Positions 17,070-27,626 of a stretch of 64,000 bases of DNA are shown piece after piece. The first letter of the stretch is position 1, and each line of letters begins with the position of its first letter. The notes beneath the pieces are model-generated. The model was not told the DNA's origin and did no database searches. It saw only the letters and a program-made list of their open reading frames with translations. The position numbers were made by a program, and so were the translations under genes. The DNA comes from Aquirhabdus sp. (GTDB lineage Bacteria; Pseudomonadota; Gammaproteobacteria; Pseudomonadales; Moraxellaceae), in assembly GCA_030149815.1 (NCBI GenBank), contig JASLHI010000014.1, forward strand, positions 1 to 64,000. The letters are read 5' to 3'.

Positions 17070-17948
17070 TTACCACCACGGATAGAAACTTGGCATCGAT
17101 GACGCTTTACCGGTAAACACAGCTTCACGCTTCTCCAAGAATGCATTCACGCCTTCTTTGCCATCAGCAATGCTGGTATAGAACATCGCTAGCGAATCCA
17201 CATCATGCGCATCACGTGGATGTGGTGCAGCGCTATTGCGATACATCATCTGGCGCATCAAGGCAGTCGCGATTGGCGATTTACCTTGAACCATTCGTTT
17301 CGCTAATGCTTGTGCTTCAGCAACCAATTGATCTGCGGGATAAACTGCTTTAACCAACCGTCCAGCTAATGCCTCTTCTGCACCAAAAATATCAGTCGTG
17401 TAGACCCACTCTAAAGCTTGCTGTATTCCAACAATTCGAGGTAAGAACCAGCTCGAACATGCTTCATTACAAATACCTAACTTACCAAAAACAAAACCCA
17501 TTTTTGCTTTTTCAGATGCAAGACGAATATCCATGGCTAGCGTCATGGTCAAACCGATACCGACCGCTGCACCATTGATTGCTGCAATCACAGGCTTCTT
17601 ACAATCAAATATGGATAATACGACACGACCACCTGTATCTCGCACGCCATCTTTAATCACAGGCTCTTCACCACGTTCTTGTAAATCTTTTAGTGTCGGT
17701 TGCAGGCTTTCATCTAAACCAAAAACATTTCCTTCGCGGCTTAAATCCATACCTGCACAAAATGCTCGGCCAGAACCTGTTACGACAATTGCACCAATTG
17801 CGTCATCGTCACTGACTTTGGTAAAGAAATCGACAAGTTCATTTGCCATTTCAACAGTAAAGGAATTCATCTGATCAGGACGGTTTAATGAAAGTGTTAA
17901 TACTTTTTCATCAAGTTGAGTCTGTAACGTGTTGTATTGATAATCCAT
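17070..17948 (-). CDS. Enoyl-CoA hydratase/isomerase (crotonase) family protein
   Basis: A 292-residue cytoplasmic acyl-CoA enzyme. Crotonase-fold signatures: GSGRAFCAGMDLS and AAINGAAVGIGLTMTLAMDIRLAS (oxyanion-hole loops), then KLGICNEACSSWFLPRIVG, where family members usually have GL-x-P-E. AGAGGA precedes the ATG. The second catalytic Glu of hydratases is retained (NEACSS). The exact substrate cannot be deduced; fatty-acid or aromatic-acid degradation is typical. It stands alone, divergent from sbcDC. Confidence 0.88.
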   Translation of the reverse strand: MDYQYNTLQTQLDEKVLTLSLNRPDQMNSFTVEMANELVDFFTKVSDDDAIGAIVVTGSGRAFCAGMDLSREGNVFGLDESLQPTLKDLQERGEEPVIKDGVRDTGGRVVLSIFDCKKPVIAAINGAAVGIGLTMTLAMDIRLASEKAKMGFVFGKLGICNEACSSWFLPRIVGIQQALEWVYTTDIFGAEEALAGRLVKAVYPADQLVAEAQALAKRMVQGKSPIATALMRQMMYRNSAAPHPRDAHDVDSLAMFYTSIADGKEGVNAFLEKREAVFTGKASSMPSFYPWW

Positions 17949-18293
17949 ATCGTCCTCTTAGAAAATTTACCGCATGTAGAAATGGCATAAGGGTACATCA
18001 TTTTAAAACCACAAGAATGCATATTTTGATGGCTAATTTCGATCACACTATCATGATTATGCGCTGGCTATTCGCCATTTTTTGAAATTTATAGTGCATC
18101 AGAAAACATATTATTCTGAACAACTCGGTAGAGCCTTACCCATTTATATGTCAAAGATTGCAAGCGATTGAACCTATGCTGAAAATCGACATCCTTCATA
18201 GGATGACCCTCTCAATCCTTTGCTATACAATCAGTTTGTGTCAAACAGTCCATCTTAAAAAACACCTATGAAATCTGGCAGAAAGCTCACCCT
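17949..18293. other. Divergent intergenic region upstream of sbcDC
   Basis: No gene seen. It carries a perfect inverted repeat, CATCCT-TCAT-AGGATG (18190-18205), and a -10-like TATACA further on; both are possible control sites for sbcD but unsupported by anything else. Confidence 0.3.
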
Positions 18294-19514
18294 ATGAAAA
18301 TCATCCACACTTCTGACTGGCATCTTGGTCAACACTTCATGGGTAAAACAAGGCAAGCGGAACATCAAGCATTTCTTGCTTGGTTACTCGCACAAGTTGT
18401 CGAGCATCAGATCGATGCAGTGATCATCGCTGGGGATATTTTTGATACAGGTACGCCACCCAGTTACGCGCGCGAGATGTACAACGAATTTATTGGTGAT
18501 TTGCATGATGCGGGTGCCAAACTGGTGATTCTTGGAGGGAATCATGATTCGGTTGCCGTGTTAGGTGAAAGTAAAAATATATTGTCTCGGCTGAGTACAA
18601 TCGTAATTCCTTCTGTTGCAGAAACCATTAATCAGCAACTCATCGTACTCGAAAATCGGCATGGGCAACCCGCAGCACTGCTCTGCGGTATTCCCTTTAT
18701 CCGCGCCCGAGATGTGATGCAGAGTGTGGCAGGTCAAAATGCTCAAGAAAAACAGCTTTCCTTACAAGAAGCAATTCTCAATCATTATCAACAGCTCTTC
18801 CAACTCGCAGAGACTAAACGCTTGGAACTCGGCTCTCCTCTACCCATCATCGCCACGGGTCATCTCACAACCGTGGGTGCGAGCGCGAGTGAATCGGTAA
18901 GAGAAATCTATGTCGGTTCATTAGAGGCCTTTCCGACAGCAGCCTTCCCACCTGCCGATTACATCGCATTAGGTCACATTCATCGCCCTCAGATAGTGGG
19001 AGGGCTGGATCATATTCGTTATTGCGGTTCCCCAATCCCACTGAGCTTTGACGAGATCGGTAAACCCAAAGAAGTTTTATTGGTGGAATTCAACGCGCAA
19101 GGACTCAAAGAAATCACGCCACTGCTTGTTCCTTGCTTCCAACCGCTTGTGACCATCAAAGGAAACCTAGCAGAGCTAGAAAAGCAGATAGCTGAAGTCG
19201 CAAAATTAGGGACTACTACAACTCCTGTTTGGCTAGAGGTCACGGTTCAAGGCGATGATTATTTATCAGATCTACAACCGCGGATTGAAGCCATCTGCGC
19301 GCAACTTCCTGTCGAAGTATTACGGATTCGACGTGATCGCAGTGAAGGTGTCGCGCGTTTACAGGCATTTGATAAAGAAACGCTGAGTGAATTAACCACA
19401 TTAGATGTCTTTGAAAAACGTCTCGCACAAGAAGAATTAGATCCTGAAATCATTGCACAACTGCATGTCCGTTACCGTAGTGTGATTGAACGCTTACACG
19501 GGGATGCACAATGA
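18294..19514 (+). CDS. sbcD: DNA repair exonuclease subunit SbcD
   Basis: Mre11-type nuclease of the SbcCD complex, which opens hairpins and trims blocked DNA ends. All metallophosphoesterase motifs are visible: HTSDWHLGQHF, AGDIFDTG, GGNHDS, TGHLTT and ALGHIHRPQ. The C-terminal capping domain follows to residue 406. The last four bases overlap sbcC. Confidence 0.96.
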   Translation: MKIIHTSDWHLGQHFMGKTRQAEHQAFLAWLLAQVVEHQIDAVIIAGDIFDTGTPPSYAREMYNEFIGDLHDAGAKLVILGGNHDSVAVLGESKNILSRLSTIVIPSVAETINQQLIVLENRHGQPAALLCGIPFIRARDVMQSVAGQNAQEKQLSLQEAILNHYQQLFQLAETKRLELGSPLPIIATGHLTTVGASASESVREIYVGSLEAFPTAAFPPADYIALGHIHRPQIVGGLDHIRYCGSPIPLSFDEIGKPKEVLLVEFNAQGLKEITPLLVPCFQPLVTIKGNLAELEKQIAEVAKLGTTTTPVWLEVTVQGDDYLSDLQPRIEAICAQLPVEVLRIRRDRSEGVARLQAFDKETLSELTTLDVFEKRLAQEELDPEIIAQLHVRYRSVIERLHGDAQ

Positions 19515-22500
19515 AAATCCTAAAATTGCGATTAGAAAATCTGAATTCACTCAAAGGAACATGGGAAGTCGATTTTACCCAACATCCATTTAAGGATAAC
19601 GGTTTGTTTGCCATCACAGGTCAAACAGGTGCAGGCAAATCCACCTTGCTGGATGCCATTTGTCTTGCCCTATACCATGAAACACCGCGCCTCAAAACGA
19701 TTTCGACCTCAACCAATCAAATTATGACTCGTCATACTTCGAACTGTCTTGCTGAAGTAGAATTCGAAGTCAAAGGGCAAACCTATCGTGCCTTCTGGAG
19801 CCAGCGTCGATCACGCGATAAAGCCGACGGTGCATTACAAGCCCCTAAAGTAGAATTGGCGAATGGTAATGGTGACATTCTGGCCAGCCAAACCAATGAC
19901 AAGTTAAAACAAATAGAAGAAATCACTGGGCTAGATTTTGCTCGATTTACTAAATCCATGATGTTAGCGCAAGGAGGCTTTGCTGCTTTCCTCAATGCCA
20001 ATGCCAATGAACGTGCAGAACTTTTAGAAGAACTCACAGGAACGGAAATTTACGGACAAATTTCTGAGTATGTGTTCAATCAAGTTCGAGATGATAAGCA
20101 AGCCTTAGCCCAATTACAAGCTCAAGCATCAGGCATGGCATTGTTGAGCGAGGAACAACGTTCAGCCAAATTACAGGAAATTTCTGCGCTCAAATCGCAA
20201 GCAGAACACACCCAAAACAACATCAATATTGCTCAACAGCACAGACAATGGCGACGTGATTTAGTGCAATCCGAACAAGACAAAATTACAGCCGAAGCAG
20301 CACTACAAACCGCCAATAATGCCCTCAATCAAGCCACACCTGATCTAAAGCGGCTGGCAAACAGTCTCCCCGCCGAAGCGATTAAACCACTGTTTCAGGA
20401 GTGGCAAAGGGCTGAAAAACTCTGCGCAACCACCCAAACAACACTTCAAGCAGTACAACAAGATTTAGAGACGATTAGACAACAGTCGATTACTCATCAT
20501 TGGCAAGCGCATCAAATCTCTACACACATTGTGCAGGTTAACCAACTTCAACTGACTAAGCTCTTAAATGACCAACAGCAACAAACCGAATGGTGTAAAA
20601 AACACAACCATTATGCACAGCTTGGAGAACTATTGGGGATATGGCGTGGACGGTTTGAACAGCAAACCAAACTCGAATTAGATCTCCAATCGCAGAATAA
20701 CGCCATCGCTCAATTAAACGAAGAAATTCGTCAGTTGGATCATCAAACTATCCAACAGAATAAAAAATATCATGCTGCAAAAAGTGCCGAAGATCAGACA
20801 ATCGAAGCGGTTAATAAGGCTAAACTTCAGCTCAATACGCTTCTGGCAGGAATGACCTTACCAGCACTGCGTGATCAATGGCAAACCTCTCAACAGCATC
20901 TACAAATGCTGAAAGAGCTAACAACTAACGCAACAAAACTCCAATCACTTTCATTACAACAAGAAACTGAACAAAGCAATCTCAAGCAAATTGAAAAGAA
21001 AATTACTGAACAAGATCAACTTCTCACGCAACTGCGCACGCAATACAAACAAGTTGACGAACAAGTCAGTGATAAGAAGAAACTACTCGAACAAGAACAA
21101 CGGATTCGAAGTTTAGATGATCAACGCGCATCATTGCAGGCAGGAGATGCCTGCCCACTCTGTGGATCAACCGATCATCCTGCGATCAAGGCATATCAAG
21201 CACTCGATATCTCTACAACCCAAAAAGCCTTATCAGCCAAAGAAGCCGAGCTTGTCGCTTTAAGAGAAAAAGGACAACAAGAAAGAATCGCACTAGAAAA
21301 GTTAAAAAAAGATCAAGAACAACTCAATAAATCGATATCAACTTCAAAGCAGGAATATGAAACCGTTCTACAAGCTTGGCAAAGTATTGCTCAATCTCTC
21401 AAGCTCACTCCAAATGCGTGGCAAATCCCTGATGTGCTGCAAAGCCAACATGAAGCCGCATTGAAGAATGATGAGCGTATTAGTAATACGCTGAAAATTG
21501 CTGAACAGGCTGAAAGTACACTTGAGCAAGCCAAACAGGCAGCACATCAACAGACCTTACTTAGTCAAACGGAACAAAATCAGTTAAATCTGCTACAACA
21601 AGCTCAGAAGAATAGCAGCGACAATCTGAACTCATGGCAAACACGACAAGCAGAAACAAGACAATTACAAACGACGCTGAATCAACAAATCGTTGCCGAG
21701 ATTACCAAAGCAGGTTTCACTGTTCCTATTGAATCAACCTCTTGGCTACTAGAACAAGAACAAGCATGGAAAAAATGGCAACAAGTTCAGCAAGACTTAC
21801 AACGCATGTCTACAGAAATTGCTCGTCAACAAACTGTTCTTAATAGCCCGATTCAACAAGCACAAGAATGGCAAGATCGTTGGCAAAAATTGGGAGAAAA
21901 AGACCAGACGCCTTATCATGTAAATGGAGATGTCAGTAACGCAAGCGACACATTAAAGGATTGCCTCTCTGCAATTGAAAATCTAACAAACAAGCAATCA
22001 CAACTAGCAGGTCAGTATCAACAACTGCAATCAGATTTAAAAACACATCAAAACCATTTTCTAGAAGCTGAAAATGCTTGGAAGAAAGCACTGACAACCA
22101 GTGCACTTTCTGATTTAGCTGCATTTCAATCTGCGCTCATCTCTGACGAAGATCGAAACCATCTCACAAATTTAAAAGAACAACTTCATCAAGCGGTGAC
22201 ACTTGCCTCAGCAGCGCAGCAATCCGCTACCGAAAAATATGTCCAACAGCAACAACGCTCGCTCACCCTACTCACCTTGGCTGAACTCGAATCACAAATC
22301 GTAGAACTAGATGAAAAACGTCAAGAAGTCTCTCGCCAATTAGGCTCGCTTCAAACCCAGTTGGCAGATGATGACCAGCGTAAAGGCAATCAGCAAGCCT
22401 TACTTCTGCAAATCACACAACAAACTGCTGAAATTGAGATATGGGAAAGGCTCAACGGTCTAATCGGCTCTGCAAAAGGTGACAAATATCGCAAATTTGC

Positions 22501-22948
22501 CCAAGGACTCACACTCGATCATTTAATGCATCTTGCAAATCGTCATCTTGCTAGACTGGATGGTCGTTACCAACTACAACGCAAATCCACAGGTGAGCTT
22601 GATCTTGAAATCATCGACACTTGGCAAGGCGATGTTGCGCGCGACACACGCACTTTATCGGGTGGTGAAAGTTTTCTCGTTAGCCTAGCACTGGCATTGG
22701 CACTTTCAGATTTAGTGAGCCATAAAACATCCATTGACTCGCTATTCTTAGATGAAGGATTTGGAACATTAGATGGTGAAACCCTTGAAACGGCACTCAG
22801 TGCGCTAGATTCAATTAATGCTAGCGGCAAAATGATTGGCGTCATTAGTCATGTAGAAGGACTGAAGGAAAGGATTAATGTTCAAATTAAAGTCAGCAAA
22901 TCAGCAGGTCTGGGCGTATCGACTATCCAAATCATCAACAATGCATGA
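19511..22948 (+). CDS. sbcC: DNA repair ATPase subunit SbcC
   Basis: Rad50-type SMC-like ATPase partner of SbcD. The N-terminal half-site has Walker A GQTGAGKST (about residue 37). Long coiled-coil arms rich in Gln and Leu flank a central zinc hook, CPLCGSTDHP (about residue 550). The C-terminal half-site has signature LSGGESFLVSLALALAL and Walker B SLFLDEGFGTLD. 1145 residues is normal. It starts inside the sbcD stop (ATGA). Confidence 0.96.
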   Translation: MKILKLRLENLNSLKGTWEVDFTQHPFKDNGLFAITGQTGAGKSTLLDAICLALYHETPRLKTISTSTNQIMTRHTSNCLAEVEFEVKGQTYRAFWSQRRSRDKADGALQAPKVELANGNGDILASQTNDKLKQIEEITGLDFARFTKSMMLAQGGFAAFLNANANERAELLEELTGTEIYGQISEYVFNQVRDDKQALAQLQAQASGMALLSEEQRSAKLQEISALKSQAEHTQNNINIAQQHRQWRRDLVQSEQDKITAEAALQTANNALNQATPDLKRLANSLPAEAIKPLFQEWQRAEKLCATTQTTLQAVQQDLETIRQQSITHHWQAHQISTHIVQVNQLQLTKLLNDQQQQTEWCKKHNHYAQLGELLGIWRGRFEQQTKLELDLQSQNNAIAQLNEEIRQLDHQTIQQNKKYHAAKSAEDQTIEAVNKAKLQLNTLLAGMTLPALRDQWQTSQQHLQMLKELTTNATKLQSLSLQQETEQSNLKQIEKKITEQDQLLTQLRTQYKQVDEQVSDKKKLLEQEQRIRSLDDQRASLQAGDACPLCGSTDHPAIKAYQALDISTTQKALSAKEAELVALREKGQQERIALEKLKKDQEQLNKSISTSKQEYETVLQAWQSIAQSLKLTPNAWQIPDVLQSQHEAALKNDERISNTLKIAEQAESTLEQAKQAAHQQTLLSQTEQNQLNLLQQAQKNSSDNLNSWQTRQAETRQLQTTLNQQIVAEITKAGFTVPIESTSWLLEQEQAWKKWQQVQQDLQRMSTEIARQQTVLNSPIQQAQEWQDRWQKLGEKDQTPYHVNGDVSNASDTLKDCLSAIENLTNKQSQLAGQYQQLQSDLKTHQNHFLEAENAWKKALTTSALSDLAAFQSALISDEDRNHLTNLKEQLHQAVTLASAAQQSATEKYVQQQQRSLTLLTLAELESQIVELDEKRQEVSRQLGSLQTQLADDDQRKGNQQALLLQITQQTAEIEIWERLNGLIGSAKGDKYRKFAQGLTLDHLMHLANRHLARLDGRYQLQRKSTGELDLEIIDTWQGDVARDTRTLSGGESFLVSLALALALSDLVSHKTSIDSLFLDEGFGTLDGETLETALSALDSINASGKMIGVISHVEGLKERINVQIKVSKSAGLGVSTIQIINNA

Positions 22949-23018
22949 AATATTGATTCCTCATTCTTATGATGTAAATACTTGCATTGGGCTGTTTGTT
23001 TGAAAAAACGAACAAACT

Positions 23019-23276
23019 TTAATGCTGATTTAAACGTTGAGCTGAACGATTGCAATTACGTTGTTCATCCATGATTTTTTTCAATGTATTTTGTTGATCT
23101 AGAACTAATACAGCTACAACCAATGCACGATGTTGCCGTGAATATTTACTCTTATCTACGGCACGCATGAGTTCTTTCGAATCTTGTTCATGTGCTGATT
23201 TTGCAAGCAAGGCATTCACAAGCGCATTATTATTCATATCAATAAAATGACTATTCATCAGTCGGTGGCTATTCAT
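23019..23276 (-). CDS. Small hypothetical protein (85 aa)
   Basis: Start MNSHRLMNSHF is selected because GAGGAAG sits about 8 bases upstream. The sequence is polar and helical, with SAHEQDSKELMRAVDKSK and a VVAVLVLDQQNTLKK segment too short and too charged for a clear membrane span. No family recognised. It ends about 70 bases from the convergent sbcC stop and starts about 410 bases from the divergent tssH start. Confidence 0.55.
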   Translation of the reverse strand: MNSHRLMNSHFIDMNNNALVNALLAKSAHEQDSKELMRAVDKSKYSRQHRALVVAVLVLDQQNTLKKIMDEQRNCNRSAQRLNQH

Positions 23277-23688
23277 AAGCACTTCCTCTCTGGCTTAGAA
23301 TTTAAAAAACTGTTTGAACAAAGTTTAAAATCTGATCAGACCATAGCACGCTAGAAAGCGACTTTCAGTTGAGAAGTCGTGTTAAGTGTATCGAAACTTT
23401 TCAAGATTCAAGGATTAAAAAAGCGATATACAACTCATTAAAATTCATTTTATGTCTATGATTATTTATCAATATTTTCTTAAAACAGAATTTCTTTGTG
23501 ACCTTCATCACACTCGGTACATTTCTTTGCCAATCAATCGACTCAAACTACTTAACACGATGATTTCTTTTACGTCATAATTCGCCGCTTTTTACTTTTT
23601 GACTTTGCCAAAGCGCATCGTCCTTGCAACCTTTTAACAATAATTGTTTAAAAAAGACAAAACAACAGAAGATCCACAAGAGAGAATC
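23277..23688. other. Intergenic region upstream of tssH
   Basis: A 412-base AT-rich gap without a supported gene. It holds the CRP/Vfr-type palindrome described separately and presumably the promoters of tssH and of the small divergent gene. Confidence 0.5.
23497..23512. promoter_or_regulatory. Perfect CRP/Vfr-type binding palindrome
   Basis: TGTGA-CCTTCA-TCACA matches the symmetric CRP core consensus exactly. It lies about 180 bases before the tssH start. A second exact match in this window is at 45825-45840. Confidence 0.55.
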
Positions 23689-26415
23689 ATGAGTAACTTA
23701 AAAGTATTAATTCATAAACTATCACCCAACAATCGCCTCGTATTAGAACAAGCCGCCAACTTATGCGTTTCCAAAACACACTATGAAATCGAGCTAGAAC
23801 ATTTCTTTCATCTCTTGTTTGCCCAACCCGACAACGATTTAGCCGCGCTCAGTAAACGCTTTAAAATTTCCATCGAACAACTACAAAACGACTTAATGGC
23901 TGAATTAGAAACTTTGCAAAAAGGCAATCAGCGTACGCCAGTGTTTTCCGTTCCACTATCACGTTTATTAGAACAAGCTTGGCTACTCGCTTCGATTGAT
24001 AATGAAACATCGCGTATTCGTAGTGGACATCTGTTAATCGCCTTACTCACTACCCCTGATTTACGCCAAGCAGCAATTAGAACATCGAAAAAATTCAATG
24101 AATTTCCAATTGATACTATCAAACATAAGCTATCAGAACTCTGTAAAATGTCATCAGAAACAGATACACATAGCGCTGAATTTATTGAAGAAGAACAGAT
24201 CAGTGAAACGGATACTCGCCCAAAACAAAATACACCAGCACTAGATCAATTCACCATCAATCTCACCAAACGTGCCCGAAACGGTGAAATCGACCCTGTG
24301 ATTGGACGCGAGTTTGAGATTCGTCAAATGATGGATATTCTCATGCGCCGTCGCCAAAACAATCCTATTTTGACGGGTGAAGCAGGTGTCGGAAAAACTG
24401 CTGTCGTCGAAGGTATAGCGCTCAAAATCAGCCAAGGACAAGTTCCTGCAGCTTTGGAGCATGTCGAGATTCATACTTTAGACATGGGACTCATGCAAGC
24501 AGGTGCGAGCGTGAAAGGTGAATTTGAAAATCGTCTTAAAGGCGTGATTAATGAAGTCCGCCAATCCCCACATCCAATTATTCTATTTATCGACGAAGCA
24601 CATACACTGATTGGTGCAGGTGGTCAGGCTGGTCAAAACGATGCTGCCAATCTACTAAAACCTGCCTTAGCACGTGGTGAACTTCGCACAATCGCAGCAA
24701 CAACTTGGAGTGAATATAAACAGTATTTTGAAAAAGACGCTGCACTGACTCGTCGTTTTCAAGTCGTGAAAGTTGAAGAACCGACTGTTGAAGTCGCTAT
24801 CCAAATGCTCCGTGCAATCGTTCCAGTCATGTCAGAACATTTTGGCATCATCATTCAAGATGAAGCTCTTATTGCTGCAGCAACCGCATCAGCTCGCTAC
24901 ATCACAGGTCGCCAGTTACCAGATAAGGCTATTAGCGTACTCGATACCGCAGCAGCACGCGTTGCCCTGTCACAAACAGCTCAACCTGCTGCAATTGATC
25001 GACTACAGGCTCATTTGCATAACTTGAAATTAGAGCAAGTCCTACTCGCCAATGAACAATGCCAAATTGCCAATCTGGAACAATATGAGCGCCTGACCGA
25101 GATAGAAACGCAAATCGAAAATACAACATCAGACCTTCAAAATCTGACAGATCGTTGGCAACAAGAACTAGCTTTGCTAGAAAAAATTAAAACTGTAAGT
25201 GAGAACCTTGAGCAATCAACCAGTACAAAACCCGAACTACAAAAAAATCTTGATCAGCTCCGCACTGAACTTCGGAAAATTCAAGCAGGTTCACCGCTTG
25301 TTTATGAACGATTAGACAGCCAAATTGTGACGGAAATTATCGCAGACTGGACAGGCGTTCCTGTTGGCAAAATGATGATTGATGAAATTCAAGCAGTACT
25401 CACGCTTGAAGATCAACTTGCACAACGTGTGATGGGACAACCCCATGTTTTGCATGCTTTAACCCAGCGTATTAAAACCGCACGCGCACAACTCGAAGAT
25501 CCAAGCAAACCACAAGGTGTCTTCCTATTCGTTGGCCCAAGTGGTGTCGGAAAAACTGAAACTGCACTGGCTTTGGCAGAAGAACTTTATGGTGGCGAAC
25601 GAAATCTCATCACAATAAACATGTCCGAATACCAAGAAGCTCACACCGTTTCATCGCTCAAAGGTTCTCCTCCTGGCTATGTCGGCTATGGTCAAGGCGG
25701 TGTTTTAACCGAAGCCGTCCGTCGCCACCCTTACAGCGTGATTTTGCTAGATGAAATTGAAAAAGCACACACCGATGTACAAGAACTTTTCTATCAAGTC
25801 TTTGATAAAGGGTCACTGGAAGATGGTGAAGGACGACAGATCGATTTCCGTAATTGCCTGATTATCCTGACTTCAAATGTGGGTTCATCTACCATCATGC
25901 AACATTGCATCAATCAGTCAATTACAAATAGACCTGAACCTAAGCAAATGCTTGAACTATTGCAGCCTAATCTGCATAAGGCCTTTAAACCCGCATTCTT
26001 AGGGCGCATGACAGTCATTCCGTTTTACCCAATGCATGACGATCTACTCGCACAAATCATTGAACATAAGCTCAGTAAAATAGTGAAGCGCCTACATCAT
26101 CGTCATCGCGCCGTGCTCAGCTATGATGATGATCTGATTGAACTCATTTTGGCACGTTGTACCGAAGTGGATAGCGGCGCAAGAAATATTGACCATATTC
26201 TCAGTGGAACTGTATTGCCGCAACTCGCCTCTCATATTTTAACCGCCATGGTTGATGGCACAACACCAAGCCACATCCACATCAACGTAAGTAGCGATGA
26301 TCAAATTCACTATCAAATGACGGATCAAACATCCGCAATCCAAACAAAAGAATCAACCAAGCCCAACAAGAAAACGAACCAAAAAACTAGAACCAAGGTG
26401 ATCGAAAATGCTTGA
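23689..26415 (+). CDS. tssH: Type VI secretion ATPase TssH (ClpV)
   Basis: AAA+ disaggregase that takes apart the contracted T6SS sheath so it can be reused. The start MSNLKVLIHKLSPNNR is preferred (AGAGA just upstream; matches the ClpV N-domain). The N-domain (1-160) is followed by AAA1 with GEAGVGKTAVVEG and a DEAHTL Walker B, a coiled-coil middle region (about 400-540), and AAA2 with GPSGVGKTETALA and LLDEIEKAH. The C-terminal 35 residues are Lys/Thr/Asn-rich. 908 residues is usual. Its substrate sheath genes tssB and tssC are outside the window. Confidence 0.95.
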   Translation: MSNLKVLIHKLSPNNRLVLEQAANLCVSKTHYEIELEHFFHLLFAQPDNDLAALSKRFKISIEQLQNDLMAELETLQKGNQRTPVFSVPLSRLLEQAWLLASIDNETSRIRSGHLLIALLTTPDLRQAAIRTSKKFNEFPIDTIKHKLSELCKMSSETDTHSAEFIEEEQISETDTRPKQNTPALDQFTINLTKRARNGEIDPVIGREFEIRQMMDILMRRRQNNPILTGEAGVGKTAVVEGIALKISQGQVPAALEHVEIHTLDMGLMQAGASVKGEFENRLKGVINEVRQSPHPIILFIDEAHTLIGAGGQAGQNDAANLLKPALARGELRTIAATTWSEYKQYFEKDAALTRRFQVVKVEEPTVEVAIQMLRAIVPVMSEHFGIIIQDEALIAAATASARYITGRQLPDKAISVLDTAAARVALSQTAQPAAIDRLQAHLHNLKLEQVLLANEQCQIANLEQYERLTEIETQIENTTSDLQNLTDRWQQELALLEKIKTVSENLEQSTSTKPELQKNLDQLRTELRKIQAGSPLVYERLDSQIVTEIIADWTGVPVGKMMIDEIQAVLTLEDQLAQRVMGQPHVLHALTQRIKTARAQLEDPSKPQGVFLFVGPSGVGKTETALALAEELYGGERNLITINMSEYQEAHTVSSLKGSPPGYVGYGQGGVLTEAVRRHPYSVILLDEIEKAHTDVQELFYQVFDKGSLEDGEGRQIDFRNCLIILTSNVGSSTIMQHCINQSITNRPEPKQMLELLQPNLHKAFKPAFLGRMTVIPFYPMHDDLLAQIIEHKLSKIVKRLHHRHRAVLSYDDDLIELILARCTEVDSGARNIDHILSGTVLPQLASHILTAMVDGTTPSHIHINVSSDDQIHYQMTDQTSAIQTKESTKPNKKTNQKTRTKVIENA

Positions 26416-27487
26416 TACAGTATCACTTCATACCCAACTCCTTACACCAATTGATAGTGATAATCCGTGTGGCGAAGACATGTCTTTTTCATCTGAATTT
26501 GATGCAATTCAGCAATCTCGCATCGAAGAAGATCATTCACTAGATCAAGGGGCTTGGATCACAGAACGGAAAACTGCCAACTGGCCTTTTATTGAAAAAC
26601 AGTGCATCGACTTACTGACGACACGCGCCAAAGATTTACGTTTAGGGCTTTGGTACACTGAAGCAGTGACGCACACACAGGGCTTTGCGGGATTTGCTTT
26701 GGGTCTGGATCTGCTCAATGACTTGATTAAAACGTATTGGCAAAACCTACATCCAGTTGCAGACGAAGGCGATCAAGAAGCTCGCATTAGCCTACTTAAT
26801 TGGTTCGTTCAACAATCCAATCGTCTGCTACGACAGACGCCACTGACCCATTCAGCGAAACACACACTAAACTACAATGATCTAGAATTAGCTCGTCAGC
26901 TAAAAGCAAGCATTGATAGTAATTCTGATTTTTACGATGAACCTGCGCCTGATAAAATCACCTTAGAGCAATACACCGAAAGCCAAAATGCCACACCAAT
27001 ACAAACACTCCAACAATCCTTCCAGTTGCTCATAAAAGCTAAGGATGCATGGACAGTTTTCACCACAACATTAGATGAACATCTTGGACTAGATGCACCT
27101 GCATTTGGCACGATTAATAAAACTTTTGAACTCATTCATGATCATTTAGATCGAGCATTGCGTGATCGTGGTGGAGTCCCTAATCCAGTTACTCCAATAG
27201 AATCAATAGACGCCCCAGCTCAAAACAACTCCCATTCCATAGCTTTTAACCCTCACATGAATGGACATATCCAAAATCGACAACAAGCAATGCAAGTATT
27301 ACAACAAATCAGCGAATATTTTGTGACCTATGAACCTCATAGCCCTGTAAGCTATATGCTCAAAAAAACCGTCCTTTGGGCAAATATGCCGCTACACGAA
27401 TGGTTAGCGCATGTAGTGAAAGATAATAATCCGCTTGATTCACTAAACGAGCTTCTCGGCATCAATCCAGCGCATCAAAATGAGTAA
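26408..27487 (+). CDS. tssA: Type VI secretion system protein TssA
   Basis: Baseplate/cap protein that guides tube-sheath growth. The N-terminal ImpA-type domain is clear: LLTPIDSDNPCGEDMSFSSEFDAIQ, DQGAWITERKTANWPFIEKQC, LRLGLWYTEA and YWQNLHPVADEGDQEAR. The C-terminal part has NRQQAMQVLQQISEYFVTYEPHSP and PVSYMLKKTV, as in TssA with a VasJ-like end. It overlaps the tssH stop by eight bases, a coupled pair. 359 residues. Confidence 0.93.
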   Translation: MLDTVSLHTQLLTPIDSDNPCGEDMSFSSEFDAIQQSRIEEDHSLDQGAWITERKTANWPFIEKQCIDLLTTRAKDLRLGLWYTEAVTHTQGFAGFALGLDLLNDLIKTYWQNLHPVADEGDQEARISLLNWFVQQSNRLLRQTPLTHSAKHTLNYNDLELARQLKASIDSNSDFYDEPAPDKITLEQYTESQNATPIQTLQQSFQLLIKAKDAWTVFTTTLDEHLGLDAPAFGTINKTFELIHDHLDRALRDRGGVPNPVTPIESIDAPAQNNSHSIAFNPHMNGHIQNRQQAMQVLQQISEYFVTYEPHSPVSYMLKKTVLWANMPLHEWLAHVVKDNNPLDSLNELLGINPAHQNE

Positions 27488-27626
27488 ATATTTTTCAAAA
27501 ACCATAGTTTTCGATGGCCTAATACTTGTCTAACTTTATTCTTCGCGTTAGAATATTCGCCTTCGTCTATCTACACTGATGTTTGTAGACCAAACCAATT
27601 ACTGAACATAAGTTCGAGGATGTTAC

